Position numbers and translations under genes: made by a program
In this document: positions 17,932-26,668 of the stretch, piece after piece
How positions within the stretch are numbered: the first letter of the stretch is position 1
Layout: the number at the start of each line of letters is the position of its first letter
Source: Cumulibacter sp047975195
GTDB taxonomy: Bacteria; Actinomycetota; Actinomycetes; Mycobacteriales; Antricoccaceae
Direction: 5' to 3'
Assembly (NCBI GenBank): GCA_047975195.1
Contig: JBKEDB010000014.1
Span: forward strand, 1-64,000
DNA: 64,000 bases
Notes under the pieces: model-generated
The model's database searches: none
What the model was told of the DNA's origin: nothing
The model's input: only the letters and a program-made list of their open reading frames with translations

Positions 17932-19020
17932 TTAGAGCAGGTCGTCGCGGCCGCGTTCCTTCCAGGCCTCGACCGCATCCTTGACCCGTTGGGCCTCAGA
18001 TCGTTTGACGACGAGGATGCAGGTGTCGGTCTCGACGACGACGACGTCCGGGACGCCGACCACGGTCACGGCTCTGCCGGTCCCCGAGGTGGCGAAACTC
18101 CCCGGTGAGTCTAGAAGAAGGGTCTCGCGCGGCTGCGCGAGGCGGCTGCCTTCGGCCAGGCCGAGCTCGGCGACCGTGTCCCACTCCCCCATATCGCTCC
18201 AGCCCATCCGCGCGGGCACGGTCGCGACGCGGCCCTGCGCGGCGAGTTGCTCGACGATGGCGTGGTCGATGCTGATCGATGGCATGTCCTCCCACACGTC
18301 GGCGAGGATCTCCCGTGCCGCAGCGTTGTCGGTGTGCCAACGTTCCGCGACACGCTGCACTCGTTCATATATCTCGGGGGCGTGTTGACGCACATCCTGC
18401 AACAGGTCGGCGGTACGACCGACGAACATGCCGGCGTTCCACAGGTGCCGCCCATCCTCGACGTACTCCTGCGCGGTCACTAAGTCGGGCTTTTCCTTGA
18501 ACGAGCGCACCGCGAGCGCCGGACCGATGCCAAGCTCAGCACCTATTTCGATGTAGCCGTACCCGGTTTCGGCGTACCGCGGCGGAACACCGATCGTCAC
18601 GAGGCGGCCGGTCGCCGCCACCTCGATACCGGTGCGGACAGCGGCCCGAAAGGCATCGCCGACGGAAATCAGGTGATCGGCGGCGAAACTGCCCATGACG
18701 GCCTCCGAGTCACGGGCATGAATGATGGCCGCAGCGAGCGCGATGGCCGGTCCGCTGTTACGTCCGGCCGGCTCGACAACCAGGTTCCGCGACGGCACCG
18801 ACGGTATTTGCTCGGCGATCGCGGCCTTGTGCGCGGGTCCGCAGACGACGTAGGTCTGCTCAGGCGGTGACAGCGGGCCGAGTCGCGCGAGCGTGAGCTG
18901 CATCAGAGAACGCTCGTCCGCGCCGAGACGGTGTAGGAACTTCGGCGAACTCTGTCGGCTCAGCGGCCACAGCCGCGTTCCGCTGCCACCAGCAGGGATG
19001 ACGGGGTAGAAGCGGCTCAT
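17932..19020 (-). CDS. manC: Mannose-1-phosphate guanylyltransferase
   Basis: The product is 362 aa, starting MSRFYPVIPAGGSGTRLWPLS, the nucleotidyltransferase signature with the GGSGTRLWP loop and a following PKFL lysine. EPAGRNSGPAIALAAA and FKEKPD are further GMP-PMP motifs. It makes GDP-mannose from mannose-1-phosphate. There is no C-terminal isomerase domain, so this is the monofunctional form. The ATG overlaps the stop of the glycosyltransferase upstream (ATGA), so it is coupled to that operon. It is the ortholog of Rv3264c. Confidence 0.95.
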   Translation of the reverse strand: MSRFYPVIPAGGSGTRLWPLSRQSSPKFLHRLGADERSLMQLTLARLGPLSPPEQTYVVCGPAHKAAIAEQIPSVPSRNLVVEPAGRNSGPAIALAAAIIHARDSEAVMGSFAADHLISVGDAFRAAVRTGIEVAATGRLVTIGVPPRYAETGYGYIEIGAELGIGPALAVRSFKEKPDLVTAQEYVEDGRHLWNAGMFVGRTADLLQDVRQHAPEIYERVQRVAERWHTDNAAAREILADVWEDMPSISIDHAIVEQLAAQGRVATVPARMGWSDMGEWDTVAELGLAEGSRLAQPRETLLLDSPGSFATSGTGRAVTVVGVPDVVVVETDTCILVVKRSEAQRVKDAVEAWKERGRDDLL

Positions 19021-19952
19021 GTGTCCCTGCTCGTCTCGTTGCTCGGTAGTTCGTCGGCACTGCGTTGCGGCGGCGCTCCGCCACGCAGGCTGGCCGAGCG
19101 CTGCGCGATCGCCTGACGCGCCGCCAGCCCACATCGCAGCACCAGCCGCAATGGCGCCCATCGCCGACCGGGGTAACGCCTGGAAAGGTAGCGGTACGCG
19201 CTGCGGTGGTGCTCAGCAACCATCCGGGAAGGCTCCCGGTTGGCGGCGTGACCCTGGTCGTGTAGCACGACGGTGCCTGGCGCGTAGACCACCTCGTGAC
19301 CCTCATCGTGCAGTCGCGCGCAGAGGTCGACGTCCTCGAAGTACATGAAGTACCCCGCGTCGAACCCGCCGAGCGAATCGAACGCGTCCTTACGAATCAG
19401 CATGCAAGAACCGGAGATCCATCCGGTGGTCCGCTCCCCGATCGCTTCGGCCTCGGCGCGATAGGTGCGGGTCCATGGGTTCGTCGGCCAGATCGCGCCG
19501 AAGATGGCGTGCCCGGCTCCGATGCCGATGCTCGGCAGCAGCCGCGCCGAGGGGTACAACTCATCGTCCGCGGTGGTGATGGCCGGGCCGATCGCTGCCG
19601 CGTTGGGCCAGCGGCGCGCCGCATCCAGCAGCGCATCGACGCTGCCGGGGCCCCACACCAGATCGGGGTTGGCCACCAGGACCCAGTCCGTGGACACCTC
19701 GGCGGCACCGATATTCGCAGCCGAGCCGAACCCGAGGTTGCTACCGGTTCGGATCAGCTCGACCCCGTCACGTCGTTCCGCGGCTTCGACTGACCCGTCG
19801 ACCGAGCCGTTGTCGACCATGATGACGCGCGGCGGGAACTGCGCTGCCGCCTGTAGGGAGTCCAGGAACGCGGTCAGGTGCGCGCCGGGTGAGAACGTCA
19901 CGACCACCACGGTGACCTCATCGACCGCCTTCACCGGCGGCGGCGTGTTCAT
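19017..19952 (-). CDS. GT2 family glycosyltransferase, WbbL/rhamnosyltransferase-like
   Basis: The product is 311 aa from the ATG at 19952, which overlaps the stop of the upstream gene (ATGA). Family 2 features are VTVVVVTFSPGAHL at the N-terminus, VDNGSVDGS, GFGSAANIG, a divalent-metal motif in VANPDL, GSCMLIRKDAFDSLGGFD and the acidic FEDVDLCARL. The position next to rmlD and manC matches wbbL1 (Rv3265c), the rhamnosyltransferase that makes the linker between peptidoglycan and arabinogalactan. The donor dTDP-rhamnose is inferred. Confidence 0.85.
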   Translation of the reverse strand: MNTPPPVKAVDEVTVVVVTFSPGAHLTAFLDSLQAAAQFPPRVIMVDNGSVDGSVEAAERRDGVELIRTGSNLGFGSAANIGAAEVSTDWVLVANPDLVWGPGSVDALLDAARRWPNAAAIGPAITTADDELYPSARLLPSIGIGAGHAIFGAIWPTNPWTRTYRAEAEAIGERTTGWISGSCMLIRKDAFDSLGGFDAGYFMYFEDVDLCARLHDEGHEVVYAPGTVVLHDQGHAANREPSRMVAEHHRSAYRYLSRRYPGRRWAPLRLVLRCGLAARQAIAQRSASLRGGAPPQRSADELPSNETSRDT

Positions 19953-22042
19953 CCAGAACCCAGTTCGAACAACTCGCGTACGACGCGGCGAGCCACATCC
20001 ATCGAGAAGTGCTCCTCGATGTTGCGCAGTCCCCCGGCCGCTAGCCGTTCCCACAACTCGCGATCGGTGTAGGCGCGGATGATCTTCTGCGCGAATCCCT
20101 CGGCGTCGTCCGCGACGAGCACGTCCTCCCCCGGCGTCAGGTGCATGCCCTCGATAGCGATAGTCGTACCGATCACCGGTTGCCCGTGCGCCATGGCGAG
20201 GTTGATTTTTCCCTTGACCCCAGCGCCGAACCGCAGCGGTGCGACGGTGATCTTGACGTCATCCATCATCGGGTCGATATCTTCGACGAACCCGTGAATC
20301 GTCACGCCTGGTTGACCTGCCAGCGCCTTGATCTCCTCCGTGGGGTCGGCGCCGACGACGTGCAGGTGAACGTCAGGAAGTTCCGCGTGCACCAGCGGGA
20401 AGATCTCGGTGACCAGCCATTGGACGGCGTCGATATTCGGGGTATGGATGAATCCACCGACGAACACGATGTCCTTGCGCTCGTCGAACGAGGACCCTGC
20501 CCCGGCTACTTCATGCACATTGCTCAACAACGTCACGGGTTCACCGGGGGCGTCCTGTGCGAGAACATCGACCTCGGTTCCGGAGACGACGACCGTGGTG
20601 TCTGCCGCAGCGACGAGACCGAGTTCGATCTGGCGGGTCTTCAGCGCCGTGCGCGCGACAGCAGCGCTGCGCGAGACCTCTGCGGTTCGGCGTTCACGCA
20701 GATAGTGCAGGTCAACGGTGTCGAAAATCAGCTTCGCCTGCGGTGCGTAGCGACGGATGAGTTGGATCATTTCCGATAGCACGTAATGCCGACTCACCCA
20801 CACCGCATCGAAGCGCGCGCCATGAGTGCGGAACCAGGTAGGGCGCGCTCCGGCGTACGGCGCGTACCACACTTCGATGCCCAGTCGCTGCATCGCCTTG
20901 GTGTACTCGCCTTGGTACAGACCGTCGGCCGGGAAGTAGACGACGTGTGCGCCTTCCTCGATCAGCAGCCGCATGATGTTCATCAGCCGGACCGACCCGG
21001 AGTCTTTGTCCGGGAACGGAGTCAGGGCATCCATGATCAACACTTGCTTCTGTGCACGGTGCAGCAGAGCAGGCTCGGGAATCGTCCCAGCTGCGAGGTG
21101 TCCGGCAAGCGCGGCCGCCCGATGCTCGGCAAACCGCTCCTTGTTACGAAGTTGATAGGCCTTCACACCGCTACCGGTGCTCGTGCCATTCGAGACGCCC
21201 TCATCGTGGAGTACCTGCGCCTGAGGCGCGACGGCAACCTTCTTACCGGCCTCGCGCACCGCGAATGCCAGGTCGGTGTCCTCGTAGTACGCCGGTGCGT
21301 ACCGCGGATCGAAGCCGCCGACCTCATCGAAGAGCGCCTTGTCGATCATCAGCACGGCGCCACTGACGTAATCGCACTCGCGCAGGTAGGAAAACCGCGG
21401 GTCGTTCGGCGACTCTCCGCGCCCGTAGTTCCAGCCCGAACCGTCGGCGAACACCACGCCCCCTGCCTCTTGCAGGACGCCGTCGGCGAAAATCAACTGC
21501 GAGCCAACGATGCCGATCTTCGGGTCGCGCTCGGTGGTCGCGACCAGCTCGTCCAGCCAGCCCGGTTGCGGGACGGTGTCGTTGTTCAGGAACAACAGCC
21601 GTCGACCGCGCGCTTGCGCGGCGCCATCGTTACAGGCTGCGATGAAGCCGCCGTTGCTGGCACGGCGGTGGTAGCGCACGCCGGTCCATTGTTCGAGTTC
21701 TGCCTGCGTGGCGTCGCTCGAACCGTCATCGACCACGACGACCTCGAAGGAGGTCTGCGGCGGATGTTCAGCGAGCGCGACCAGGCAGGCGCGAGTGTGC
21801 GCGAACTGGTTGTAGACCGGAATCACAATGGTGACTTCGGGGCTCTGGCTGCTCGTGACGGGCGGGCGGGTTGATCCCTCGGACGGCCGGTACAACTCGA
21901 GGCGGCGCGGCGCGGGAACCCGTTTGAGCCGGACCGCTACGCGCCGCAGCGTGCCGCGCACGCCGCGAGTTCGCAGACTGTTCACGGCAAGTCGTTTGAT
22001 GCCTGCCGCGCGATCAAGGAGGTATCGCAGATGAGTGCGCAT
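19949..22042 (-). CDS. Two-domain glycosyltransferase (GT2 plus GT4-like)
   Basis: The product is 697 aa. Residues about 70-290 are a GT2 domain (VTIVIPVYNQFAHTRACL, VVVDDGSSD, FLNNDTVPQPGWLDEL, GGFDPRYAPAYYEDTDLAF). Residues about 335-690 are a GT-B/GT4-type domain with SVRLMNIMRLL, IVFVGGFIHTPNIDAVQWL, GVTIHGFVEDIDPMMDD and the donor-site stretch PLRFGAGVKGKINLAMAHG. Such fusions add two successive sugars to surface glycans. It lies between rmlD and the WbbL-like gene and is coupled to the latter by ATGA. The N-terminal 60 residues are basic and may be membrane-associated. Confidence 0.88.
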   Translation of the reverse strand: MRTHLRYLLDRAAGIKRLAVNSLRTRGVRGTLRRVAVRLKRVPAPRRLELYRPSEGSTRPPVTSSQSPEVTIVIPVYNQFAHTRACLVALAEHPPQTSFEVVVVDDGSSDATQAELEQWTGVRYHRRASNGGFIAACNDGAAQARGRRLLFLNNDTVPQPGWLDELVATTERDPKIGIVGSQLIFADGVLQEAGGVVFADGSGWNYGRGESPNDPRFSYLRECDYVSGAVLMIDKALFDEVGGFDPRYAPAYYEDTDLAFAVREAGKKVAVAPQAQVLHDEGVSNGTSTGSGVKAYQLRNKERFAEHRAAALAGHLAAGTIPEPALLHRAQKQVLIMDALTPFPDKDSGSVRLMNIMRLLIEEGAHVVYFPADGLYQGEYTKAMQRLGIEVWYAPYAGARPTWFRTHGARFDAVWVSRHYVLSEMIQLIRRYAPQAKLIFDTVDLHYLRERRTAEVSRSAAVARTALKTRQIELGLVAAADTTVVVSGTEVDVLAQDAPGEPVTLLSNVHEVAGAGSSFDERKDIVFVGGFIHTPNIDAVQWLVTEIFPLVHAELPDVHLHVVGADPTEEIKALAGQPGVTIHGFVEDIDPMMDDVKITVAPLRFGAGVKGKINLAMAHGQPVIGTTIAIEGMHLTPGEDVLVADDAEGFAQKIIRAYTDRELWERLAAGGLRNIEEHFSMDVARRVVRELFELGSG

Positions 22043-22050
22043 ATCGTCGG

Positions 22051-22995
22051 CTACGCGTTCTTCAGTGCCTGCCCGTCACGCTCGATGGCCTCAGCGAGCG
22101 CGGCGCGCCATTCTGGCATCGGCGGCAGACCGGCGTCGGCCCATTCCCCCCACGAGAGCACCGAGTACGGCGGACGCGGCGCCGGCCGCACGAACGCGTC
22201 CGATGTCGTCGGTTCGACCCGCTGAGGGTCCAGGCCATTGAGTTCGAAGATCGCGCGGGTGAAGTCGAACCAGGAGCACTGACCGCCGCCGGTGCAGTGG
22301 TAGTAGCCGGCAGGTGCATCGGAGGTTGCGAGCTCCAGCAAGTTGATCGCCAGGTGACGGGTCCAGGTGGGCGAACCGACCTGGTCCTGCACCACGGAGA
22401 GGGTGTGATTGGTGGTCGATAACTTCAGCATGGTCTTGACGAAGTTCGGGCCGTACGCGCCGTACACCCACGCAGTGCGCACGACGTACGCCGTGTCGGG
22501 AGCGATCTCGCGGATCGCTTTGTCGCCGGCGTCCTTCGTGCGTCCGTACGCGGTCTTCGGGACCGTAGCGTCGGTGGGCTTGTACGGCTCTGCCGCGTCA
22601 CCGGCGAACGTGTAGTCGGTGGAGACGTGGATCAGTCGGCAACGGTTGCCGATCGCGACAGCGAGGTTGCGTGGGCCGTCGGCGTTGACCTTGTAGGCGA
22701 CCTCTTCGTCGGATTCAGCGTTGTCCACCGCCGTGTACGCCGCCGCGTTGATCACCACGGGGATTCCCGGCTCAGTCGAGTTCAGGAACGCGTCGATCAC
22801 CGTGGTGGTGGACGCAGCATCGGTGATGTCGATATCGCCGACGTCCACGCCGGTGACCTGGGGCTGGGTCACACCGTGCGCGGCGAGCAGCAGCATGAGT
22901 TCGGTGCCCAGCTGCCCGCGGGCGCCGACGACGAGGAAGCGGTGTCCGGTCAGTGCCGTCACCGCGCGGGCCGAGAGATCATGTGAGTTACTCAT
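22051..22995 (-). CDS. rmlD: dTDP-4-dehydrorhamnose reductase
   Basis: The product is 314 aa from the ATG at 22995; a much longer in-frame extension upstream is low-complexity and was rejected. It has the NAD(P) loop VVGARGQLGTEL, INAAAYTAVDNAE, the THY-like catalytic region HVSTDYTFAG and YGRTKDAGDK with the YxxxK pair. The final reduction gives dTDP-L-rhamnose, needed for the peptidoglycan-arabinogalactan linker and other glycans. It heads the rmlD-GT-wbbL-manC operon, with 8 bp to the next gene. Confidence 0.93.
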   Translation of the reverse strand: MSNSHDLSARAVTALTGHRFLVVGARGQLGTELMLLLAAHGVTQPQVTGVDVGDIDITDAASTTTVIDAFLNSTEPGIPVVINAAAYTAVDNAESDEEVAYKVNADGPRNLAVAIGNRCRLIHVSTDYTFAGDAAEPYKPTDATVPKTAYGRTKDAGDKAIREIAPDTAYVVRTAWVYGAYGPNFVKTMLKLSTTNHTLSVVQDQVGSPTWTRHLAINLLELATSDAPAGYYHCTGGGQCSWFDFTRAIFELNGLDPQRVEPTTSDAFVRPAPRPPYSVLSWGEWADAGLPPMPEWRAALAEAIERDGQALKNA

Positions 22996-23444
22996 CGCCC
23001 TCGAATGTAGCGCGAGCGGGCAGCGCTTGGAGGTGATCAGCGCCGTGTCCGACGGCAGTTCGATGGCGACCGGCTCACAGTGCGCCCGTCGACGCGATAT
23101 TGACCACGACGCGTGGGCCAGTTGTGGCGGTAGTGGCGTGGCGGTGCAGTCGTTCCCGGCGCTCGCAGCCTCGGTACGCGGGCCCCGCCGCTGAGACGTC
23201 GCGGCGTGACGCTGAGCACGCACACCGATGGCGCCGATGGCGCTGGCGTGTTCGTGTCATCGTGGATGGTCCGGCATTCGCTGAACTGTCGGCTCGCGTG
23301 CGGGCCGAAGTATCCACGACATTCACCACGGAAGTCCCCTGGCACGCGCCGTGGGCGCTTACTGTGGAACGACGGTGCCGCGCGGGACCGCCCGTATGAT
23401 CGCGCGCCACACGACCTTATCCATGATCAGCCCGGAGGGCTTGA
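22996..23444. other. 449-bp divergent intergenic region
   Basis: This gap separates rmlD (minus) from the first LCP gene (plus). It must hold both promoters. The frames open across it are arginine-rich and show no family resemblance. I found no tRNA-like cloverleaf, long repeat or clear operator. A strong GGAGGG ribosome site lies at the right-hand end, just before the GTG at 23445. Confidence 0.5.
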
Positions 23445-25034
23445 GTGAACGACGACCGCCGCGACGAACAGTCACTGCCGGACTCGCTGGACCCCCGACT
23501 CACCAAGCCCGTGCGCACGCGTACCCGCCGTACGACAACCTGGGTCCTCGCCGTACGCGTGTTGTGCGGCGTGCTGTCGGTGGTGTTGTTGGGCGGAGCG
23601 GCGTACGGCACCGCGCTGCTGAATCGGATCCAAACCAGCGCGGGAACCCTGGACTCGACGGACGGCGAACATAACGTCGACCGTGTCGGCAACTTCGACG
23701 ACGAGAACATCCTGGTGGTCGGCAACGATTCCCGTGACGGCTACAGCCAGGAAGATCTCGACAAGATCGGTGCCAGCGACGAGGGGTCAATGGCCACGGA
23801 CTCCATCATGCTGATCCACGTGCCGGCCAACGGTGAAAGTGCCAGCGTCGTGTCGTTCCCCCGCGATTCCTGGGTCGATATCCCCGGGTACGGCGAGAGC
23901 AAGATCAACTCGGCGTTCGTCTCCGGTTACAGTTCGCTGCCCGATGGCGCCTCGGAGGCCGAGCGGCGCGCCGAGGGCCAGAAGACGCTCATCGCGACGG
24001 TCAGCCAATTGTCCGGGATGAAGGTTGACCATTACGTCGAAGTGTCGCTGCTCGGCTTCTACGACCTCACCGAAGCCCTCGGCGGCATCGAGGTCAACCT
24101 CTGCGAACCGGCGTACGACCCTTCGCAGAATTCGGGCGCAGACTTTCCTGCCGGCAAGCAGACCCTCGACGGTTCGCAAGCGCTGAGCTTTGTGCGGCAG
24201 CGCGAAGGGCTGAACAACGGCGACCTCGATCGCATCAAGCGGCAGCAATTCTTCGTCGGCGCCGTATTGCGCAAGGTCCTTGATCAGGATCTGCTCGATC
24301 TGGCGAACATCGGCAAACTCACCGACATCATTGACGCCCTCACCGGCACCATCAACTACAGCAAGGGCTTAGACCCGCTGGAACTGGCCGATCAGATGAG
24401 TGCGGTGGCCACGGGCGATGTCACGTTCCAGACAGTGCCGGTCGCGAATCAGGACGCCAAGATTGGTGAAGCCTCCGTCGTACTGCTGGAAGATCAGGAC
24501 TCGCTCGATGAGTTCTTCGAGAACCTGTCCGGCGGTGGCACACAGCAGGACGACGCGCCGGCGACCGAGACGACCGAAGCCCCCGAAACACTCGACCCTG
24601 CTGAGGTCAGCGTCGAGGTCTACAACGGCACCACGGCCGCAGGCGCCGGGCAGACTGCCGCAGACGCCCTGACCGAGGACGGTTTCACCGTGACCGGCGT
24701 GCTGCCGGCCGCAACCGCCGACTGGGCCGAGAGCGTCGTGCAGTACCCGCCGGGCATGGAGGCCGAAGCCGCGACCGTGGCTGCGGCTGTCGGTGGCGGC
24801 ACGAAAACCGAGGAGAGTGCCGATATCGGCTCCGTGATGCTGATCGTTGGCGCCAACTACCCCGGTTTATCCGGCGGCTCGGCACAGCCCGGTTCCACCG
24901 AATCCACCTCGTCCCAGTCCGATTCTTCGCAGTCCGGTTCTTCGCAGACCACGGCGCCGGAGGGTGGCGGCGAAGAGCCGAGTCAGCAGGCCGACGATGT
25001 CATGACGGCCGACGAAGGAACCTGCGTCTACTAG
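23445..25034 (+). CDS. LytR-CpsA-Psr (LCP) family glycopolymer ligase with LytR_C domain
   Basis: The product is 529 aa. A basic cytoplasmic N-terminus is followed by a membrane segment (about 32-58, VLAVRVLCGVLSVVLLGGAAYG) and the LCP domain (NILVVGNDSRDG, SIMLIHVPANGESASVVSFPRDSWV split by loops, GGIEVNLCEPAYDP, ALSFVRQREG, RIKRQQFFVGAVLRKV). A LytR_C domain follows at about 385-480 (VSVEVYNGTTAAGAGQTAADAL), then a Ser/Gln-rich linker. LCP enzymes attach glycopolymers such as arabinogalactan to peptidoglycan. The GTG start has a GGAGGG site. The C-terminus ends DDVMTADEGTCVY, shared with the next gene. Confidence 0.92.
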   Translation: MNDDRRDEQSLPDSLDPRLTKPVRTRTRRTTTWVLAVRVLCGVLSVVLLGGAAYGTALLNRIQTSAGTLDSTDGEHNVDRVGNFDDENILVVGNDSRDGYSQEDLDKIGASDEGSMATDSIMLIHVPANGESASVVSFPRDSWVDIPGYGESKINSAFVSGYSSLPDGASEAERRAEGQKTLIATVSQLSGMKVDHYVEVSLLGFYDLTEALGGIEVNLCEPAYDPSQNSGADFPAGKQTLDGSQALSFVRQREGLNNGDLDRIKRQQFFVGAVLRKVLDQDLLDLANIGKLTDIIDALTGTINYSKGLDPLELADQMSAVATGDVTFQTVPVANQDAKIGEASVVLLEDQDSLDEFFENLSGGGTQQDDAPATETTEAPETLDPAEVSVEVYNGTTAAGAGQTAADALTEDGFTVTGVLPAATADWAESVVQYPPGMEAEAATVAAAVGGGTKTEESADIGSVMLIVGANYPGLSGGSAQPGSTESTSSQSDSSQSGSSQTTAPEGGGEEPSQQADDVMTADEGTCVY

Positions 25035-25070
25035 AAGCGCCGCCACTCGCCCTTCATGGAGCCTCCGTTC

Positions 25071-25120
25071 GGGGTTGGGGTCGGGGTCGGGGTTGGGGTC
25101 GGGGTCGGGGTCGGGGTCGG
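25071..25120 (+). repeat. G-rich hexamer array between the two LCP genes
   Basis: Fifty bases consist of eight GGGGT(T/C) units plus GG: units 1 and 4 end in TT, the others in TC. Eight runs of four guanines separated by two bases is a strong G-quadruplex-forming pattern on the coding strand. It lies 36 bp after the first LCP stop and 108 bp before the second LCP start. Copy number may vary by slippage. Confidence 0.9.
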
Positions 25121-25228
25121 CAACACCACACTGAGCAACGTTGCCGGCTGCGGTAGCGTCGAGGGCCGACACGCGGAGTGGGCCCGACCAGTTGACCCCT
25201 CGACCGCATCCATCGACTCGGGGGCCGA

Positions 25229-26668
25229 GTGAACGACGAGACGCCACTTCCTGCTTCGTTGGACCCACGCGTCGTACGGCCGCTTCGATCTCGTCGTCAC
25301 CGCCGTCCGCGGGCATGGATCATCGCCGTGCGAGCACTGTGTGGCCTACTGTCCGTCGTACTGCTGACCGCTGCCGCATATGGCACGGTGCTGCTCAACC
25401 GCGTGCAGACCAGCGCCGGAACGCTTGAGGGCACCGATGATGTCGAGCACAACGTCGACCGTGTCGGCAACTTCGACGATGAGAACATCCTGGTCGTCGG
25501 CAACGACGCACGCGCCGACTACACCGAGGAACAGCTGGCCAAGATCGGCGCCTCGGCTGAAGTCTCGATGGCCACCGACACGATCATGCTGATCCACGTG
25601 CCCGCCGACGGGTCCGGTGCCAGCGTCGTATCGTTCCCCCGCGACTCGTACGTCGACATCCCCGGGTACTGGACCGACAAGATCAACGCCGCGTACGCCG
25701 CCGGGTACACCTCGTTGGACGACACCGCGACGGAGGACCAGCGGCGCGCGGCAGGTCAGAACGCGCTCATTGCTACGGTCAGTCAAGTCTCCGGAATGAA
25801 GATTGACCACTATGTCGAAGTCACGCTGATCGGTTTCTATGACCTCACCGAGGCCCTCGGCGGCATCGAGGTCAACCTGTGCGAGGCGTCGTACGATCCG
25901 ACCCGCAATTCGGGTGCGGACTTCCCCGCAGGCACGCAGGTTCTCAAGGGATCGAAGGCGCTGAGTTTCGTGCGCCAGCGGTACGGCGTACCGGGCACCG
26001 ATCTCGGACGGATTAAGCGGCAGCAATTCTTCGTGGGCGCGGTGATCCGCAAAGTGCTCGATATGGATCTGCTCGACCTGGCGAACATCGGCAAACTCAC
26101 CGACATCATCGACGCGCTCGCCGGCACCATTAATTACGACAAGGACCTCGATCCGCTGAAACTGGCCGATCAGATGAGCGCCGTCGCCACCGGCAACGTC
26201 ACGTTCCAGACGATCCCGCTCGCCGAGTACTACGAACAGAACATCGACGGCCAGGACGTTGTCTTGCTCGCGGACCAGGACGAATTAGATGCGTTCTTCG
26301 GCTCGCTGTCGAGTGCCGCACCTGCCGAGCCCACCGGCGACACACCTACAGGCCAAGCCGGCGACGGCGCGAACGCTAACGGGGGCGATTCTGGCGCCGG
26401 AGATGCCGGCGCTGGTGGCGGTGACGGAGATGCTGGCGCTGGTGGTGCCGGAGATGCTGGCACGGGTGATGCGAACGGGACCGGTACGAGCGCGGACGGT
26501 TCGGGCGCCGGCGCGGGCGATACGGACGCGGACGGCGCAAGCGCGGGAGGTGCGAACGCGGGAGGTACAGCGGCCGGCAATACCGGCGCGGAGAATGGAA
26601 ACGGCACCGGCGCTAGTAAGCCCGCCGACGACGTGATGACCGCCGAAGAAGGAAGTTGCGTGTACTGA
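25229..26668 (+). CDS. LCP family glycopolymer ligase, second tandem paralog
   Basis: The product is 479 aa, starting at GTG. It is closely similar to the preceding protein through the membrane segment and the LCP domain (VGNFDDENILVVGNDARAD, IMLIHVPADG, SFPRDSYVDIPGYW, IEVNLCEASYDP, LSFVRQRYG, RIKRQQFFVGAVIRKVLDMD). The LytR_C domain is absent. In its place residues about 355-460 are a low-complexity Gly/Ala/Asp/Asn/Thr region. The tail DDVMTAEEGSCVY repeats the ending of the first paralog. This is a local duplication; the nearest equivalent in M. tuberculosis is the single LCP gene Rv3267. Confidence 0.92.
   Translation: MNDETPLPASLDPRVVRPLRSRRHRRPRAWIIAVRALCGLLSVVLLTAAAYGTVLLNRVQTSAGTLEGTDDVEHNVDRVGNFDDENILVVGNDARADYTEEQLAKIGASAEVSMATDTIMLIHVPADGSGASVVSFPRDSYVDIPGYWTDKINAAYAAGYTSLDDTATEDQRRAAGQNALIATVSQVSGMKIDHYVEVTLIGFYDLTEALGGIEVNLCEASYDPTRNSGADFPAGTQVLKGSKALSFVRQRYGVPGTDLGRIKRQQFFVGAVIRKVLDMDLLDLANIGKLTDIIDALAGTINYDKDLDPLKLADQMSAVATGNVTFQTIPLAEYYEQNIDGQDVVLLADQDELDAFFGSLSSAAPAEPTGDTPTGQAGDGANANGGDSGAGDAGAGGGDGDAGAGGAGDAGTGDANGTGTSADGSGAGAGDTDADGASAGGANAGGTAAGNTGAENGNGTGASKPADDVMTAEEGSCVY

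Noticed and set aside
22051..23223. Longer rmlD start at 23223
   Set aside because: The extra 76 residues are low-complexity and unlike the family; the ATG at 22995 gives the standard N-terminus.
22996..23444. Possible tRNA or small gene in the 449-bp gap
   Set aside because: No cloverleaf arms, T-loop motif or conserved short protein could be found by eye.
25071..25120. Possible CRISPR-like or coding repeat
   Set aside because: Six-base units without spacers are a simple-sequence array, not a CRISPR; the minus-strand Pro-Asp repeat reading is an artefact.
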